Shown: positions 13,278-24,352 of the stretch, one piece after another
Numbering within the stretch: position 1 is the stretch's first letter
How the letters are laid out: each line of letters begins with the position of its first letter
Source: Bifiguratus adelaidae
Taxonomy: Eukaryota > Mucoromycota > Endogonomycetes > Endogonales
Reading direction: 5' to 3'
Length of the DNA: 64,000 nucleotides
NCBI GenBank assembly: GCA_002261195.1
Contig: MVBO01000008.1
Location: 1-64,000 of the forward strand
Position numbers and translations under genes: made by a program
Notes under the pieces: model-generated
What the model saw: only the letters and a program-made list of their open reading frames with translations
What the model was told of the DNA's origin: nothing
The model's database searches: none

Positions 13278-15268
13278 TTAATTTTTGTAGGCTTGCTCGT
13301 GGACTTTCTGAGCACGGCCGGAAGGATCCTCCGGACATCCCCAATCGGCACGTGGAATCCATCTCACTACGCTTTCTACACATGCAGTTTGTGGGAACCA
13401 TTTGTCAAACATTTCGCGATACCAATAGGCTTCTTTGGTTTTGGGTGTATCATGTGGCCAGCGTTCAGCAGCCTTTGCAAAGTCTTCGTCGCTAATCACA
13501 CGGAGAGATGTGTCTTTGAGCGAGTCGATCCACGAATAGCCGACACCGTCGGAAAATTGCTCCTTTTGTCGCCATAGAATGTTGTCAGGTAGATATGGCT
13601 TGACATCTGGTTCGTCCAAAGTGTCAAAGGCTTTGCGGATGATGTACTTCTCCATGCGCTCCTTGGAAGATACTTTTTCCTGAGGATCTACATTCATAGC
13701 AACCTCCAAGAATGCCTTGTCCAGGAAAGGAACACGCGCTTCAAGACCCCAGGCCATGGTGGACTTGTTCGCACGCAAGCAGTCGGATGTATGTAGATTC
13801 TTGACTCGTGTAACAGTCTCGGAATGGAGGGCCTTGGCGTCGGGCGCGGAATAGAAATAGAGATAGCCACCAAATACTTCATCTGATCCTTCACCAGACA
13901 ACACCATCTTCACACCCATGGCCTTGATCTTCCTGGAGAGAAGGTACATTGGTGTAGAGGCTCTGATAGTTGTAACGTCGTATGTTTCAAGATGATAGAT
14001 GACATCGGCAACAGCGTCTAGGCCTTCCTGCACTGTGAAAGTGTATTCGTGATGCACTGTACGCAAGAATTTGGCAACATCTCGAGCAGCTATTAGATCA
14101 GGAGAGCCTGGAAGACCGATCGAAAACGAATGTAGTCGCGGCCATCCGATTGGCGCACTTTCATCCACCTCGTCATCATCTACGCTTCCATTAGCTTTGG
14201 GACTGCCGTTGAGCAGCTGCTGGCGCTGTTGGTTGGCAACCTTCTCGGTCTCGCGTGCTGCAATGGATGCAATCAAACTGGAGTCCAACCCTCCCGATAG
14301 CAGGACACCGTATGGCACCTCAGACATGAGGCGCTTTCGCACGGCACGCTCCAAAGCCTCCCGCAGTTCCTTAAGATTCAACTTGTTACTGGGAATCTTG
14401 TCGCCGTCCCACCATGTCGGTTCGAACCATCGCTTTGTCTCCTTTGTCTCCGAGTCATACCAATGTCCCGGAGGGAAAGCGAGAATTTTGTCACATTCTT
14501 CGTTCAAGGATTTTAGCTCGGAGGCGAAGTAGACAGTCTCGGGCGACTTGCTTGTCCAACCATAGTACAGCGTTGTAATACCAATGGCGTCACGAGCTGC
14601 AATCAGACGGTTCTTCTTGACGTCCAAGAGGACGAAAGAGAACATCCCGTCGAGTAGATTGATGAAAGTTGGACCCATTTCCTCATACTACAAGATGCAT
14701 GAGTGTACTGTATATTCAGTCAGGCATGCAGGTAACTTACCAAGTAAAGAATAACCTCACAATCAGAATGAGTCTTGAACTCATGTTTTTGCTGCAACAT
14801 CGAACGGAGATGCTTGTGATTATAGATTTCGCCATTGACGCAAAGAATCAAGCTTTGATCCGAGTTGGTGAGGGGTTGAGCGCCGGTATCTACGGAACCA
14901 AAGGAGTTAGTCTGACGTGTTTCCCCCCCCCCCAAAACGCGCGCACTGAAGCTTCCCACATTTCCCAAAAGCAAATGCAGCCGATCAAGAATTGATCCCC
15001 GCTGCTACAAGCCGAAAAGGGCACCATACCACACCCAAGTACTTACCAACACCCACGATAGCCAGACGCTCGTGCGCGAGGATGGAGTTGCCAGAGACCA
15101 TACATCCCGACCAGTCAGGGCCGCGATGCCTAATTCTGAAAGCCGTCCAAGGTCAAATGACTGTTAAAGGGTGAATACAAGTACTTACTTCTTGCTGAGA
15201 TATAAAGCACGCTGACGGTAAGCCTCAACGTCTCCCTGATACTTGTATACTGCAAATATGCCACACAT
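13278..15268 (-). CDS. ASN1: Asparagine synthetase (glutamine-hydrolysing)
   Basis: Makes asparagine from aspartate, glutamine and ATP in the cytosol. The N-terminal glutaminase domain starts [13 protein letters not shown], so the Cys2 nucleophile is present, and continues with [29 protein letters not shown] and FSFVLLD. The synthetase domain has the ATP pyrophosphatase loop [15 protein letters not shown], the substrate motif [32 protein letters not shown] and the C-terminal [17 protein letters not shown] low-complexity insert (residues after NQQRQQ) separates the two conserved blocks. Four exons: joins at SKK/IRHRG, at [11 protein letters not shown], whose intron contains a run of 11 C on the plus strand (14923-14933), and upstream of [10 protein letters not shown]. 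All catalytic motifs are intact and length is usual for the family. Confidence 0.97.
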
Positions 15269-16438
15269 GATGAGCAACGAGATAAAGGAGCGTCTATCTC
15301 GTAGATTGATTCAGTGACAGATTATCTAAGCCACCCATCTCATTGTGGAAATCTCAAGTTGTGAGCAGAGTGAGTCACGGAGAAGAGACGATGTTGCTGA
15401 ACGTTGAGAGCATCCATGGTCAAGGCGAAGAAATCAACCAAGCACGTATAAAAGGAATTGGTTGCTCGGAGTGAAGAAAGAACTCGCTTCCCCACCATTT
15501 ATAATCCCCAGGCACACTTTTCCTGTGAACATCCTACGACACCGTTGCCGTCACTGTAGAATAGCGCTCCATTGTGGCCGGATGCAGCTGAGAGTCTGCA
15601 TTGGTCATCGAAAGGTATACAACATTGTTCAGGTATCAAAGCCTTTGGCGTGACATGGTTCATCATCCGTGTTTAATCGTCGTGATACATGTCATGTGAA
15701 GCAATGCAAGATTTGTTATAGACAACATTCTACAAACGTTCAAAGTGGCAAAGACTCGTAGCTTGTGAGCCGTGGAGAAGCATTTAGGAGTGAACTGGTT
15801 CAAGGACCCAACCGCTCGAGTAAATTGACTTCGGTCCTCGTGTTATCCACTACCGAGGGTAATTCCTGTTGCAGCACTCATACGGAAAGTCATGTCGCAT
15901 CACACCGGCTCCCTGTTCCGGCTTCGTCTTCTGACGACAAGGATCATCAGGATGTGTGCTACCTTCGCAGCTGGTCATCATGTCAACCAAAAATGTCTCC
16001 TGCAGCTAAACATAGTGACGAATCGTATTACCTTTCGTAGAATTCGTTCCTGAGAGATTCAAAATTGCTAAAACAATACGCGAGGTGATGGCATATCGCA
16101 GCCATATCTAGAAAACCATGGCTGCGTAGAATGAGGTCAGTGACATTAGCATTTTGTGGAGAAGCGCTAATTTACATCTTCCCTTCTTGGGCGTGTGTAA
16201 CACGATGAAGCTAAACATGACGCAAGGATGTTTGCTTCATTCGTCGGCGTAGTCAACCTAGAATGGCAAGTTATGTAGGTTTTAGTCCCTTTTCCGAAAC
16301 CTTCGAAAACTGTCTGTTCTGCATCCTCTTGGCCAAGGCACTGGATTTCCCGCTTTCGGTCCATGGGAATCGTTTTCGGCGCGTACAAGCAACCTGGATT
16401 AGCCAAATTCTGTCACCAGGGACAATTGTCGCTATGGC
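15269..16438. other. Intergenic, no supported gene
   Basis: About 1.2 kb between the divergent asparagine synthetase and GPI-protein genes. I see no family-like reading frame. A TATAAAAGG box stands on the plus strand at 15447-15455, but nothing coding follows it that I can support. It may drive a non-coding transcript or be chance. Confidence 0.5.
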
Positions 16439-16445
16439 TATAAAA
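16439..16445 (+). promoter_or_regulatory. TATA box of the GPI-protein gene
   Basis: TATAAAA stands 86 bp before the ATG at 16531, with a run of nine C (16461-16469) and an A/C-rich leader between them. Position and sequence are typical of a strongly expressed fungal gene; function is inferred. Confidence 0.5.
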
Positions 16446-16530
16446 CAGCGTGCAAGTCATCCCCCCCCCAGCTTTACTTGCTTCGATTAAATCTATAAAC
16501 TAAAACTTCCGGCTCCCAATTCTAAACAAA

Positions 16531-17113
16531 ATGAAGTTCACTGCCACCGCCATTGTTGCTGCCGCCATCTTGGCCACCTCCGTCAATGCTGCTTGCGATT
16601 GCTCGAGCACCAGCGACCCCCAAACCTGCTACACTGACTGCTGTAAGTGAAGCGCATGTTCACAGGCGCATGAAATTGACATCCATCCATCTAGTGAACT
16701 CTGCCACAACCTGCTTGAACAACTGTAACAGCTCTGACACCAACTGCATCTCCCAATGCTTGGCCAGCCTCCCTAGCGCCAACGCTGTCGCCTCCGGAGC
16801 TTCCTCCACTGACTCTTCTATCGCTACCATGACCAGCTCCGCCGGTGGTGCCAGCGCATCTTCCATGGCTTCTATCAAATCATCCGAACGTTCCGCTGCT
16901 GTCGCTGCCACCTCTTCCTTCTTGTCCGCCGTGTCCGCCGCCTCCGGTAGCCTCATGAATGCTACCTCCGCAATCGCGTCCTCTGCTTCTGCTGCCGCCT
17001 CTGCCAGCCAAAGCTCTAGCACCTCTGCTTCCAGCGCTGGTAACGCCTACAGCCTCTCGCCTGTGATTGCCGTCGCTGCCGCCGGTGTCGCCGCTCTCTT
17101 CTACGCTTTGTAA
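16531..17113 (+). CDS. Cys-rich, Ser/Ala-rich GPI-type surface protein
   Basis: A secreted cell-surface protein predicted from its layout: signal peptide (MKFTATAIVAAAILATSVNA), a short domain of eight cysteines (CDC, C..DC, CLNNC, C..QC) within about 45 residues, a long Ser/Ala/Thr-rich stalk likely O-mannosylated, and a hydrophobic C-terminus (VIAVAAAGVAALFYAL) of the kind cleaved for GPI attachment. One intron (about 16644-16694) splits the Cys domain between DC and LNSATTC. The cysteine spacing does not match the CFEM pattern as far as I can see. The family is not named here; a cell-wall structural or adhesion role is inference. A TATA box lies upstream. Confidence 0.8.
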
Positions 17114-18738
17114 ATCTAGCAGCATTGAATAATATAATGGAGTTGTTTATTCACTACACCGATTTCGTTCTGGGCTGGCTACGTTGCATGTGACACTTCG
17201 CTTGGATTTGATCTGTTGCACGATCATTCAACCCTACTTCCGCCGCTGAGCGGAAAAGTGCAGGATTATTGCACAAGGTGTTTTGTCCTTTCAATGGCTG
17301 ATTCCCCTCACATTCCAGACTTCCTAAGCGCAAACACTAGGTGCATTCTGGAAAGGCACGTAAAATCACGTCATCCTGATCCTTGCTGACCGCAAGCGCT
17401 AACACATTGACTGGATTTTCAACTGGTTGTCCTCCTGTTCAGGACCAAGACTAAACTTACACCATAACTCATTCCACACAACTGATCAAGGCGGGAGCGG
17501 TAAAGACAGTACACAGACTGCATCCTTCATGTTTTGCCGTCATTATACATCATTATTTGCACTAGACTGCCCCCTGCATGACTTCGAAGAGAGCAGTTAT
17601 TGCTCTACCGTCGTCCCTCTCCTTGTTCGACACAACAACGCACCCTAAGTTTTCCGCGGCAAAGATTTTTGCCCCAGAGAAACTCCGTGTCATCTATGTC
17701 TGCGACGGTACCCAGGGCGCACTTTAATCTGACCTGTTCGCAAGATGCATCGATCAGAACCGTTTCTCTTGGCCCCAACAACTTGATATAGGGGCAACGA
17801 GTTAATCGGAAAGGGAGGGGGTACGTCTCCCGGTGACCGGTTAGCCTCGGGCAACCCATATTCCAGTATGGTTGGGCTAAATACTGGAATACAATGACAG
17901 CCCCGTCCAAATGTATGGAAAAAAAAATGTCTTTTTACCTTTTCGAGTCCTTACGGGGGGGGCGCACGACATCGAGGCTGGATCACAACGCAATGAAACA
18001 CACAATTTTACAGTCCATTTTCCTCGTGTCGTACCCATCTCATTCCGAAATTATGGCGAGATAAGAGGACGGCTGCATGACGCGCTTAAACCGTAACAGA
18101 GCAATGCGTATAACGCTGCATTCCGCGTTCTTGATAGATGGCGTTGCCATCAATAGTCTCGGAAAAATTGGAAAAGACTTCCCCCCTGAAGGACAGAATG
18201 CATCATCGTCGTCCTCCCATGCGTGGCATGTCACACAAATCTCATAACCTCATAACCTCACAACCACACTCATGTCACACACATGGATTCATTTCAGCGT
18301 TTCCCATTTTCATTTCTATATCAACGACGTATCCTTGCTTCTCTCTCTCTCTCTCTTTGTCTCCCATCTGATCCTTTCCAGAGGCTTTCTGTGCATTACT
18401 TACTTTGGTTCTGGCTTACGTTTTCGACGGGACCTCAGGGGCGTAGTTGATCTGTCAACCTTACGAGGTGAGCAAGGGGGCCCTTTAGAGCTTTATTTGC
18501 TTCTGCTCAAAAGCACGAAAAGTGGGGGTGGGAGGGTGTAAAATGAGCTCTCGACTCACGAACATTCTTCTCTTGCTTTTAGTCCGTTCGCATTCAAACA
18601 AAAAGTACCGTTCATCCGTCAGGATTCAAATCGTTGTCTTATTGGACAAAGTAACCCTGGCACCGCACGCTACACAAAGGCACATTTTTCTGCTTGCTGC
18701 TTCTCTGTTTGACTCTCTCCCCTTAACTCTTTCAAAAT
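17114..18738. other. Intergenic with C/T-rich tract
   Basis: About 1.6 kb with no supported gene. The right part is strongly pyrimidine-rich on the plus strand, including a (TC)n run at about 18339-18357 and further TCTC-rich DNA to 18740, as seen in leaders and promoters of highly expressed fungal genes. Runs of A (17920-17928) and G (17955-17961) occur. The one long minus-strand frame at 17605-17910 has no ATG and no family resemblance. Confidence 0.45.
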
Positions 18739-19008
18739 ATGTCCTTGCCTGTTGACTCTGCACAATTCGCAACTCGCTCGCGACGCGCCAAGCCCTGCAC
18801 AACAGTATCCTTTTTACAGTCCATCGACCGCGCTGGTATGGACCCAACTTTCGGCTTTCGTCTCCCCAGCTCTGGTTCCGAGGACGACCGCGCGGCTCTC
18901 AGAGCGACTATGGCAACTTTTAGAGCAGGAGGAAGAGGTCCGGCACATTATTGCCGACGATGCAACTGTGGACAGTGCCTTTGCGCGCTATCTATAAAGT
19001 GCAAATAA
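18739..19008 (+). CDS. Doubtful small gene after a pyrimidine-rich leader
   Basis: An ATG at 18739 follows a long C/T-rich leader and opens an 89-codon frame (MSLPVDSAQF). A second frame in the same DNA is more protein-like at its end (RLSERLWQLLEQEEEVRHII, then DSAFARYL) and could be joined to the first by a 34-nt intron with a GTATGG donor and CCCCAG acceptor. I cannot choose between these or name a family. About 400 bases of A/C-rich, gene-free DNA follow. Treat as a candidate only. Confidence 0.25.
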   Translation: MSLPVDSAQFATRSRRAKPCTTVSFLQSIDRAGMDPTFGFRLPSSGSEDDRAALRATMATFRAGGRGPAHYCRRCNCGQCLCALSIKCK

Positions 19009-19758
19009 GCCGATAGATCCCAAAAGCAAGGTTAACGGAATTACCACCCGGCAGACCTTCAACAAAATTCAAACCTTTGATTCTCCAAGTACACTAATTG
19101 ACAGATACCACCAGCATCATCCGTACCCGATAGACAACCCACAAAAGTCGCTCATTCCCCCCAAAACTCAGTGGCAATGGCAAAAGCAAACAAAATTCTC
19201 GATACGCTCTTTACAAAACGTCAAAAACACATAAAGCAAACGCATTTGCGTGTGTGTCGTCCCTCATTCTCGCCCCCTGTACATAGCTTACAACGTGATG
19301 ACAAGTCCAAGTCCCTTGCAGCTGGCTCTGTCTCCTTGAACGCTCATCACCTTTTCCCGACAACATGCGACGATCTTACTTTCCTTACAAGCTTCGTTCT
19401 GGACAGTGCATGACAGCAAACTGTCGTATATGGTTCAATCTTGCAAGCCGTTCACAGAGTTTGACAAAATAGAATTCAGTGATAGTCTTGTTTTTTCTTC
19501 ATCTAAGCTAGCTAGCTCTTTTTACGTAGTATCAAATCTTTCTGAAAAGTAGGCATATACTTGTATCAATCACTTTGAATCAAGCAATCTAGTGTTGAAT
19601 CCACAAACTTGCAATTTCCTGGTTGAGTTGCATGTGAGCCCATGGCTGCTTGTATCACTCGGAGAGAGTAACAGTGCATACAACCCCCAGGATTATCATG
19701 CCTAGAAATAGTCGCGAGTGTAAAATTTTCCATCCTACCAGTTGAACGTCTGGAAGCG
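19009..19758. other. Intergenic, nothing coding seen
   Basis: A/C-rich then A/T-rich sequence between the doubtful small gene and the 96-residue membrane protein gene. No family-like frame or RNA gene was seen; it may contain a long 3' UTR and the next promoter. Confidence 0.45.
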
Positions 19759-20157
19759 ATGGCTGTCACGCATCGGCCGGATCCTGACCCTAAACTCGAG
19801 CGGAAATACCGTCGCCGACTACTCGAATCGCCGAATGCATTTGTGCCTAACTTGAAGGCGCGATTAGCCCATGTCGGTGCCTGGGGCTTGTCTCTAGGTA
19901 TGTTTGCGATCGGCGGCCAGTGCATGCAGTTTCGAGTCCCGGTTCTCACCAAGCGTCAGGTATCACCACCTATGTTGTTTTCTTTGCCGACTTTGGACCC
20001 GAGGAGCATTGCTTTTCTCCGGTAGGCACCACGTACTCAGCCTGTCTCATAGCTCACCGTAAACTAGCTGCGACGCTGGGCCCAAACGAAAGTGAACTCG
20101 TTCTGGAGACTGTCAGAACAAGAAAAGCGAGACCTTCAAGAGCAAGGAAAGCTATGA
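19759..20157 (+). CDS. Small single-pass membrane protein of unknown family
   Basis: Three exons give a coherent protein of about 96 residues. It starts MAVTHRPDPDPKLERKYRRR, has a basic segment (ARLAHVG), one membrane span of about 20 residues (WGLSLGITTYVVFFADF) and a basic, helical C-terminal tail (FSPLRRWAQTKVNSFW, LSEQEKRDLQEQGKL). Intron 1 is 19898-19959 with a perfect GTATGT donor; intron 2 begins at GTAGGC after SPEEHCFSP-type residues and ends at CTAG before LRRW. Without splicing the first frame would stop after 88 codons, but the spliced version reads far more naturally. Size and layout resemble small inner-membrane mitochondrial proteins; that is inference and I do not recognise the family. 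Confidence 0.65.
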
Positions 20158-20498
20158 TACCTCGCAAGCATGGAGATAAAGCCCTCAGCATTGCTTGTTC
20201 CTTTAATCCCATTGTGCAAGCAAGTTCGACAGAAAAATGAGGCATGAAGTTCGGCAGGTTAAGGAACATGCCCTCACTGACTACTTGAAGCATTCAAGAC
20301 CACATGGAATCGCTTCCAAGGCAACCGGCGCATCTCAGCGTAGATGTCGATTGAGACACTTGCACTGAATCTTCCATCACGTGAAAATGAATTTGCCTCA
20401 GGCAATGTTGTGCGATTCCGTTCGTCTTGGTTCTTCCTTCTCTTCCATTACTTACACATTCACGAGCTGTTGAGCGTCTTGAGACTTGTGTGCCCTCT

Positions 20499-22826
20499 AT
20501 GGACTCCGTTGAGGAGCTTCTGTGGGAGTACGATAGACTTTACCGAGAGAAACAAGGAGAAATTGATGCTTTCTCCGGATGCGTTCAAAAGCAAGTAGAA
20601 GTGTTTGCCAGTGAGGAGCAGCTGAGTAGCACCCAATGCGAGTCCATTGCACAATATGTGGATGACCGAGGTAGGCTTCTCATGGGCACACTAGGTGGCT
20701 ACCTTTACTCATGACGTTCGTGACGTCTTCCCACAGTGACTTTGTTTCGGTACTTGAAAATGAACGACTTTTCGATGGATGAAAGTCTATCTGCCTACAT
20801 GGACACTGTTCGATGGCGCATCAGGGAATGTGTAGACAGTATTTGCTGGGCCGATGTGGATCCAGCCTTTTGGCAGGAGCCATTTTTTCACTTTCACAAG
20901 TTTGATCGATGGGGCCGGCCAGTCGGTGTGATTCGTCTCAAACATTTACCAGATCTTGTATCTAGCAGTGCAGGAGAAGCTGAATCCGATGCGGACTTGC
21001 CGACACCAACTGAGAGAGACGGCATATTACACCAAGCAGATAGAACACCGACAGAAAAGATGCGGAAATTCCTCATCTTGATCCTCGAAATGGGTCGCAA
21101 AATGTCCTGGGATATCACTCGCGCGCGGGAAGCCAAGAAACTCGCTTCAAAAAAGCTTAGGCGATCGCGAACAATAAGCTATCGTGAAACTCCCGTTTTA
21201 TGCCTACATGCACTATTACTGGTGGACTTGAAGGATGCCTCATTGCTATCGCCGACAAGCATGGCTCTCAAAGACTTTCCTCCCATTATGCAAGAATTTT
21301 TCAAGTTACGCTACCCCTCCTCGATTGGCGGTATTTGCGTGCTGAACTTCGGCTGGATATGGCAAAGTGTTTGGCAAATCTCTAAATCGTTGCTCAGTGA
21401 GAAGGCAAGGAGCCGAATCTCATTTCCGAGTTTGGGCAAAATGAAGGACATCATTGAGCCAACCGACTTGCTTGCAGGCCAGTGTTTGCTCGTTAAAAGT
21501 GAGGTACAGACTCAGAATACTGACATTGTAGTGAATACAGATATGGGCGGCGAGGATGATTACGAATGGTCCTTTGAGAGCGACGCAATTCTTCAATCTT
21601 ATGGTCGACCGGGTGAAGGTTTCCATCCCTTGGCTCAAAACGGTTCCGCTGATGAATCACGCACATCTACCAACCCGACTGTCAGTCTATCGTTACCTCC
21701 GCTGTCGCCTTTAAACCACAACAAGGAGCAAAAAGACAGTCAGAGCATGGCCGAGCGGCACAGTGATGGGTCTTTAATTGCAGAGCACATTCCACATATC
21801 GATTCGGATGACGACATGTCTGATTCTGGCAAATCGGACGTGTTCACGGACGCGCCTTCTGAATTGTACACTACGCCGCCAATGGGCACGTCAGAACGAT
21901 CTCGATCCTTGTCTACCTTGTCTACATCTGCATCCGCGGCATCCCATCTTTCAACGCCATTTTACACACCATTCGCAACACCTCAAATTCCATCCTCACC
22001 CGTCATGGGAGCAAACGAAATTGCGCGTATACCTCCGCATCTATCTGTCCAGCCGCCTGCTCCACCGACCGGTCTAACCAACCTTAGCAGTCAAAGCGCA
22101 GTCTTGGCCGTCTCTAGAAGCTTTGAACGGCTTACCTCGCTGGCGAGTCCTTTGACATCTGAATTTCCATCCGTGACGGCAAGCACCGTGAGCGGTGGTG
22201 TTCAAAAAGTTGGCAAAATCATGTGGGAAGGACTTGTGGTGTCTGGCCATGTAGGGAAAGCCTTTGAGCGACGCTTGCTGGAAACAATTGGAGTCGGCCA
22301 GACTCAAGGCGTGGAGCCAAATGCACTTGCCGAGCATTTAGCAAGCCTTCAAGTGGTTCCATCTCCCGGAAGAGATCAAATCGAATCAACGTCCTCCGCA
22401 AAATCTGCCGATGAAAAGAGCGATAGCGCAGAGCTGTCACTTTATCAGTCCTACAAAAAGACACAGTCTATGAACCTTGCCCAGCTCATGACACACAACC
22501 ATATTGTGGCATCAAGACGGGATTCTTTCCTCTCTCCAACATTACCCCGCAACTCCCATAACGTGACCTTCCTTCGAACACTATCGACTGCTAATCAAGT
22601 CATGAAACGCACCATTGGGTCGATCTTAAGATACTCGTCTCGCTTCAATACCGTCTTTTACTGGTGTATCCTATGGTTGATTGTGCGAGGCGGAGTCTTT
22701 GAAGAACTATGGCGATGGATTCTGGAAACCGTGATGAAGATCAATTATGTTGGATTGCAAGGACTGGGTACACGAGCTTTTGGAGGCCATATTGGATCAG
22801 GATCAACCTTACGCATGGGTCACTAG
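20499..22826 (+). CDS. CRAL-TRIO (Sec14-like) lipid-transfer domain protein
   Basis: A large protein with a Sec14-like lipid-binding domain in its first half. Two exons: MDSVEELLWEYDR up to VDDR, then VTLFRYLKMNDFSMDESLSA, the CRAL-TRIO N helix. The core has FHKFDRWGRPVGVIRLKHL, ALLLVDLKDASLL, the helix LKDFPPIMQEFFKLRYPSS, CVLNFGWIWQSVWQI and the closing FPSLGKMKDIIEP. The second half is Ser/Pro/Thr-rich and disordered, with acidic patches (HIDSDDDMSDSGKSD). The end carries a hydrophobic segment (FNTVFYWCILWLIVRGGVF) that could anchor the protein in a membrane. It probably moves or senses phosphoinositides or another lipid at a membrane; the ligand is unknown. The start at 20499 is the first ATG giving the acidic N-terminal helix. 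Confidence 0.85.
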
Positions 22827-23071
22827 ATCTCATAGTCTGTCTGTTACTTGTAAACATGTAGAGTAGGTGTATATTGCCCTATGCGCATAGTCATGTTCGC
22901 AAAGTTGGAACACGTCAGGTTGCCGATCTGCGCAATGAACTCTTCACACAAGTGCAATCCTTGCTTAAATCCACACTGTATCACGTTTCCTTTAAAAGAC
23001 ACGTCTAGGCCAGGGGAATGTATCAACCAGACCAACTGCCCAATCTAAAGCTACCGCGTTGGCGACACATT

Positions 23072-24055
23072 TTACCAAGAGAGGCTCTGACCATTCCACT
23101 GCAGATATTTGCCATTGGTCTCGGCAGTAGCGTTATCAATCACCTTGAGCATTCCAGAGATGGATTCTGCAGGTGTCAATTGGGCTGATGGACCGCCCAT
23201 ATCGGTTTGTACCCAACCAGGATGCATGGGAAAGATGATGGGACCATCCTTGGCATAGACATTGGCGAATTGGACCGAGGCTACGAAACGATTAGCATTC
23301 GGATCCATCTTGCCACCTTTGTACACCCACCCATGTTGAGGGCGGCTTTGCTGACGCGGTAGGACAAACCACGCGTATCCTTTTGGTTGGAAATCGTATC
23401 GATGGATCCAAGGATGGAGCTAATGTTGGCAATTACGCCGTTTTGGCTCTTTTTAACCAATGGCATAAAATGTTGCATCATTTGTACCGTCGCGATCACA
23501 TTGACATTGAACACATTGATGAGATCGTCCTTCTGCCTGTATTACGGTTGAGCATGGATGATGTCATTGTACGATCTGTGCTTACGTTTCATCGGCTGAT
23601 GGGCCAACACCGTAGATACCCGCACTAGCAGGAGCGTTAGAATTTCGATCCACTTAGACCATTTCCAACGCTTACTTGTTCACCAACACGTCCAAACCAT
23701 CGGGAAAGAAAGCTTCAGTTTCGGCAACAGCAGCCTTGGACGGGTATAGATGAGTCATCTTGGATATTGGATCGAGCACGTATCCCGCCGAATCTTACCT
23801 TGACCGATGCCTCATCCACGGTATCCAACTGAATGATCTTTACATTCTCTCCCTTTAACGCTTGTAGCTCCGAAGCCTTGGCTGGCGTACGACAGGCAGC
23901 TACAACGCGATCTCCACGTTTCGATATCTGACGTACGAATTCAAGGCCGAGACCTCGGGAAGCACCACTAGCAAGAATAAGTCAATTAGCGGAGGGTAAG
24001 ACACAGAGAGAGAGAGAGAGACCATGACTTGCCTGACAAAAAATGTCTTAACCAT
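23072..24055 (-). CDS. Short-chain dehydrogenase/reductase (classical SDR)
   Basis: An NAD(P)-dependent oxidoreductase of about 250 residues. Motifs: SGASRGLGLEFVRQ (nucleotide-binding GxxxGxG), NNAGIYGVG, IANISSILGSID, the catalytic YRVSKAALN and PMHPGWVQTDMGGP. Six exons. Exon 1 is only 23 nt (MVKTFFV plus two bases) and its intron (23968-24032) starts with GC (AG|GCAAGT) and includes a (CT)n tract; this join gives VSGASRG in frame. A 50-nt intron with a GCTAAT branch site restores SKAALNM-ASVQFANVYAKDG. The C-terminus ends WNGQSLSW. The family resembles the C-factor-like dehydrogenases common in fungi; the substrate is unknown. It diverges from the TMEM53-type gene with 297 bp between starts. 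Confidence 0.9.
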
Positions 24056-24352
24056 GTCGTTTGTGATGCAAAGAATGGGAACAACCAACAATGATCTGAG
24101 CCCTTAAATATCCGCAAGTGGATCTTAGTCAGCAATGTCGCGCCTATCGCGGAAAAGCAGATGTAGCCGCGTCATGGTGTGATCGGGTACATCGGCGTAT
24201 CCTTGTTGGCAGGCCATAGGCGATCATCGTCTGGAGAACAGAATACGATCCAAAGACGCTTATGAGGCTCCTGATGGCCTTACTGCTCCCGGGGATCATA
24301 AAATTGACCTGTGCGACGCTTCTTGCCTTTCTCCACACCTCTGCGTTTGTCC

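Noticed and set aside
14923-14933. Run of 11 C inside asparagine synthetase, possible frameshift
   Set aside because: The run lies within an intron (between IVGV and DTGAQPL), so it does not affect the protein.
17605-17910. Minus-strand frame with several Cys residues
   Set aside because: No ATG start, no family resemblance, and no exon partners.
24003-24022. (GA)n simple repeat as a possible mobile-element end
   Set aside because: It is a pyrimidine tract on the coding strand inside the GC-AG intron of the SDR gene, with no terminal repeats or target duplication.
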